Source of the DNA: Patescibacteria group bacterium
GTDB lineage: Bacteria; Patescibacteriota; Microgenomatia; Woykebacterales; 2-01-FULL-43-14
Direction: 5' to 3'
DNA: 36,136 bases
NCBI GenBank assembly: GCA_023485445.1
Contig: JAMCZT010000036.1
Location: 1 to 36,136 of the forward strand
Positions 36,002 to 36,136 of this stretch are shown here, piece after piece (positions within the stretch are counted from its first letter, which is position 1; every line of letters begins with the position of its first letter). The notes under the pieces are model-generated. The model was not told the DNA's origin. It did no database searches and was given only the letters and a program-made list of their open reading frames with translations. A program made the position numbers and the translations under genes.

Positions 36002-36136
36002 ATCCAATCAATATCTTTAACTTGGCTGTTTGAATTTTGAATTTGTTTATATAGTTTCTGGGATATTTTCTTAACTCGCTGCCTTAATTTTTGGTCTTCA
36101 ATATTTTGATAAGCGGTGTAAATCGTATTTAAATCA
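35998..36136 (-). CDS. Partial CDS, C-terminus of an unknown protein
   Basis: Absent from the track because it runs off the right edge. The last 45 residues are DLNTIYTAYQNIEDQKLRQR VKKISQKLYKQIQNSNSQVK DIDWI, then TGA. Helical, basic and coiled-coil-like. The TGA overlaps the next start codon (ATGA), indicating translational coupling with 35531-36001. Confidence 0.6.
   Translation of the reverse strand, partial: DLNTIYTAYQNIEDQKLRQRVKKISQKLYKQIQNSNSQVKDIDWI

Noticed and set aside
1-36136. TGA reassigned as a sense codon (as in Gracilibacteria/SR1)
   Set aside because: All long genes (hppA, ppsA, virB4, the helicase) are full length with no in-frame TGA, and several genes end in TGA. The two small ORFs with an in-frame TGA are therefore treated as local oddities.
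1-36136. Prophage or transposon
   Set aside because: No integrase, transposase, terminase, capsid or terminal inverted repeats of an insertion sequence were found; mobility here is inferred only from repeated gene 3' ends.

Overview
The window looks like a chromosomal segment of a Candidate Phyla Radiation bacterium (Patescibacteria, most like Microgenomates). This is an inference. It rests on the small compact genes, on a pilus/secretion-like operon in the order TrbC/VirB2 - VirB2-VirB6 fusion - PrgI - VirB4 N-terminal-like protein - VirB4 - M23 peptidase, and on the mix of housekeeping genes (hppA, metK, ppsA, purB) with many short unrecognised membrane proteins. No tRNA, rRNA, CRISPR array, integrase or transposase was seen. 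TGA behaves as a stop in all long genes.

Layout. 1-2.8 kb: a divergent promoter pair, a zinc-ribbon small protein, a long terminator-bounded transcript (about 600-1380) that looks like a large structured RNA, small ORFs with very strong Shine-Dalgarno sites, a second promoter-to-terminator RNA unit (2040-2270) and two tiny membrane proteins. 2.9-20.2 kb: mainly core genes. These are a CMP-kinase-like protein, the membrane pyrophosphatase HppA with a remnant of a second hppA 3' end beside it, metK behind a SAM-I type riboswitch and terminator, a UPF0200-like kinase, a mechanosensitive-channel-like helix protein, two hexapeptide-repeat proteins, a divergent class II aldolase next to PEP synthase, an ECF-like sigma factor, a DedA protein, a GH130-like glycoside phosphorylase and purB. 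20.2-26.6 kb: an accessory and decay zone. It holds a frameshifted PEP-utilising fragment, two 3'-end fragments of the M23 peptidase gene flanking a Fic gene, a truncated AAA_13-type ATPase, a PLD-like protein, an XRE regulator and a 544-residue cysteine-rich protein. 26.7-30.1 kb: a gene of unknown function and a DinG/XPD-type helicase. Each is followed by a strange non-coding array of five-base units ending in GT, arranged in three blocks separated by hairpins. 30.2-36.1 kb: the T4SS-like operon, then convergent unknown genes running off the right edge.

The most interesting signal is the modular element after the genes ending at 27464 and 29777, with a decayed copy after purB at 20157. Each block starts near AATATTGT, continues as 10-17 five-base units of form NNNGT, and is followed by a hairpin. 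The last hairpin of each element is an intrinsic-terminator-like structure with a conserved loop but changed, still complementary stem arms. I know of no described family with this architecture. Other points worth a second look are the repeated M23 3' ends each followed by a convergent accessory gene, two small ORFs with an in-frame TGA and no downstream start, a cluster of apparently leaderless genes, and an aldolase that seems to lack a metal ligand.
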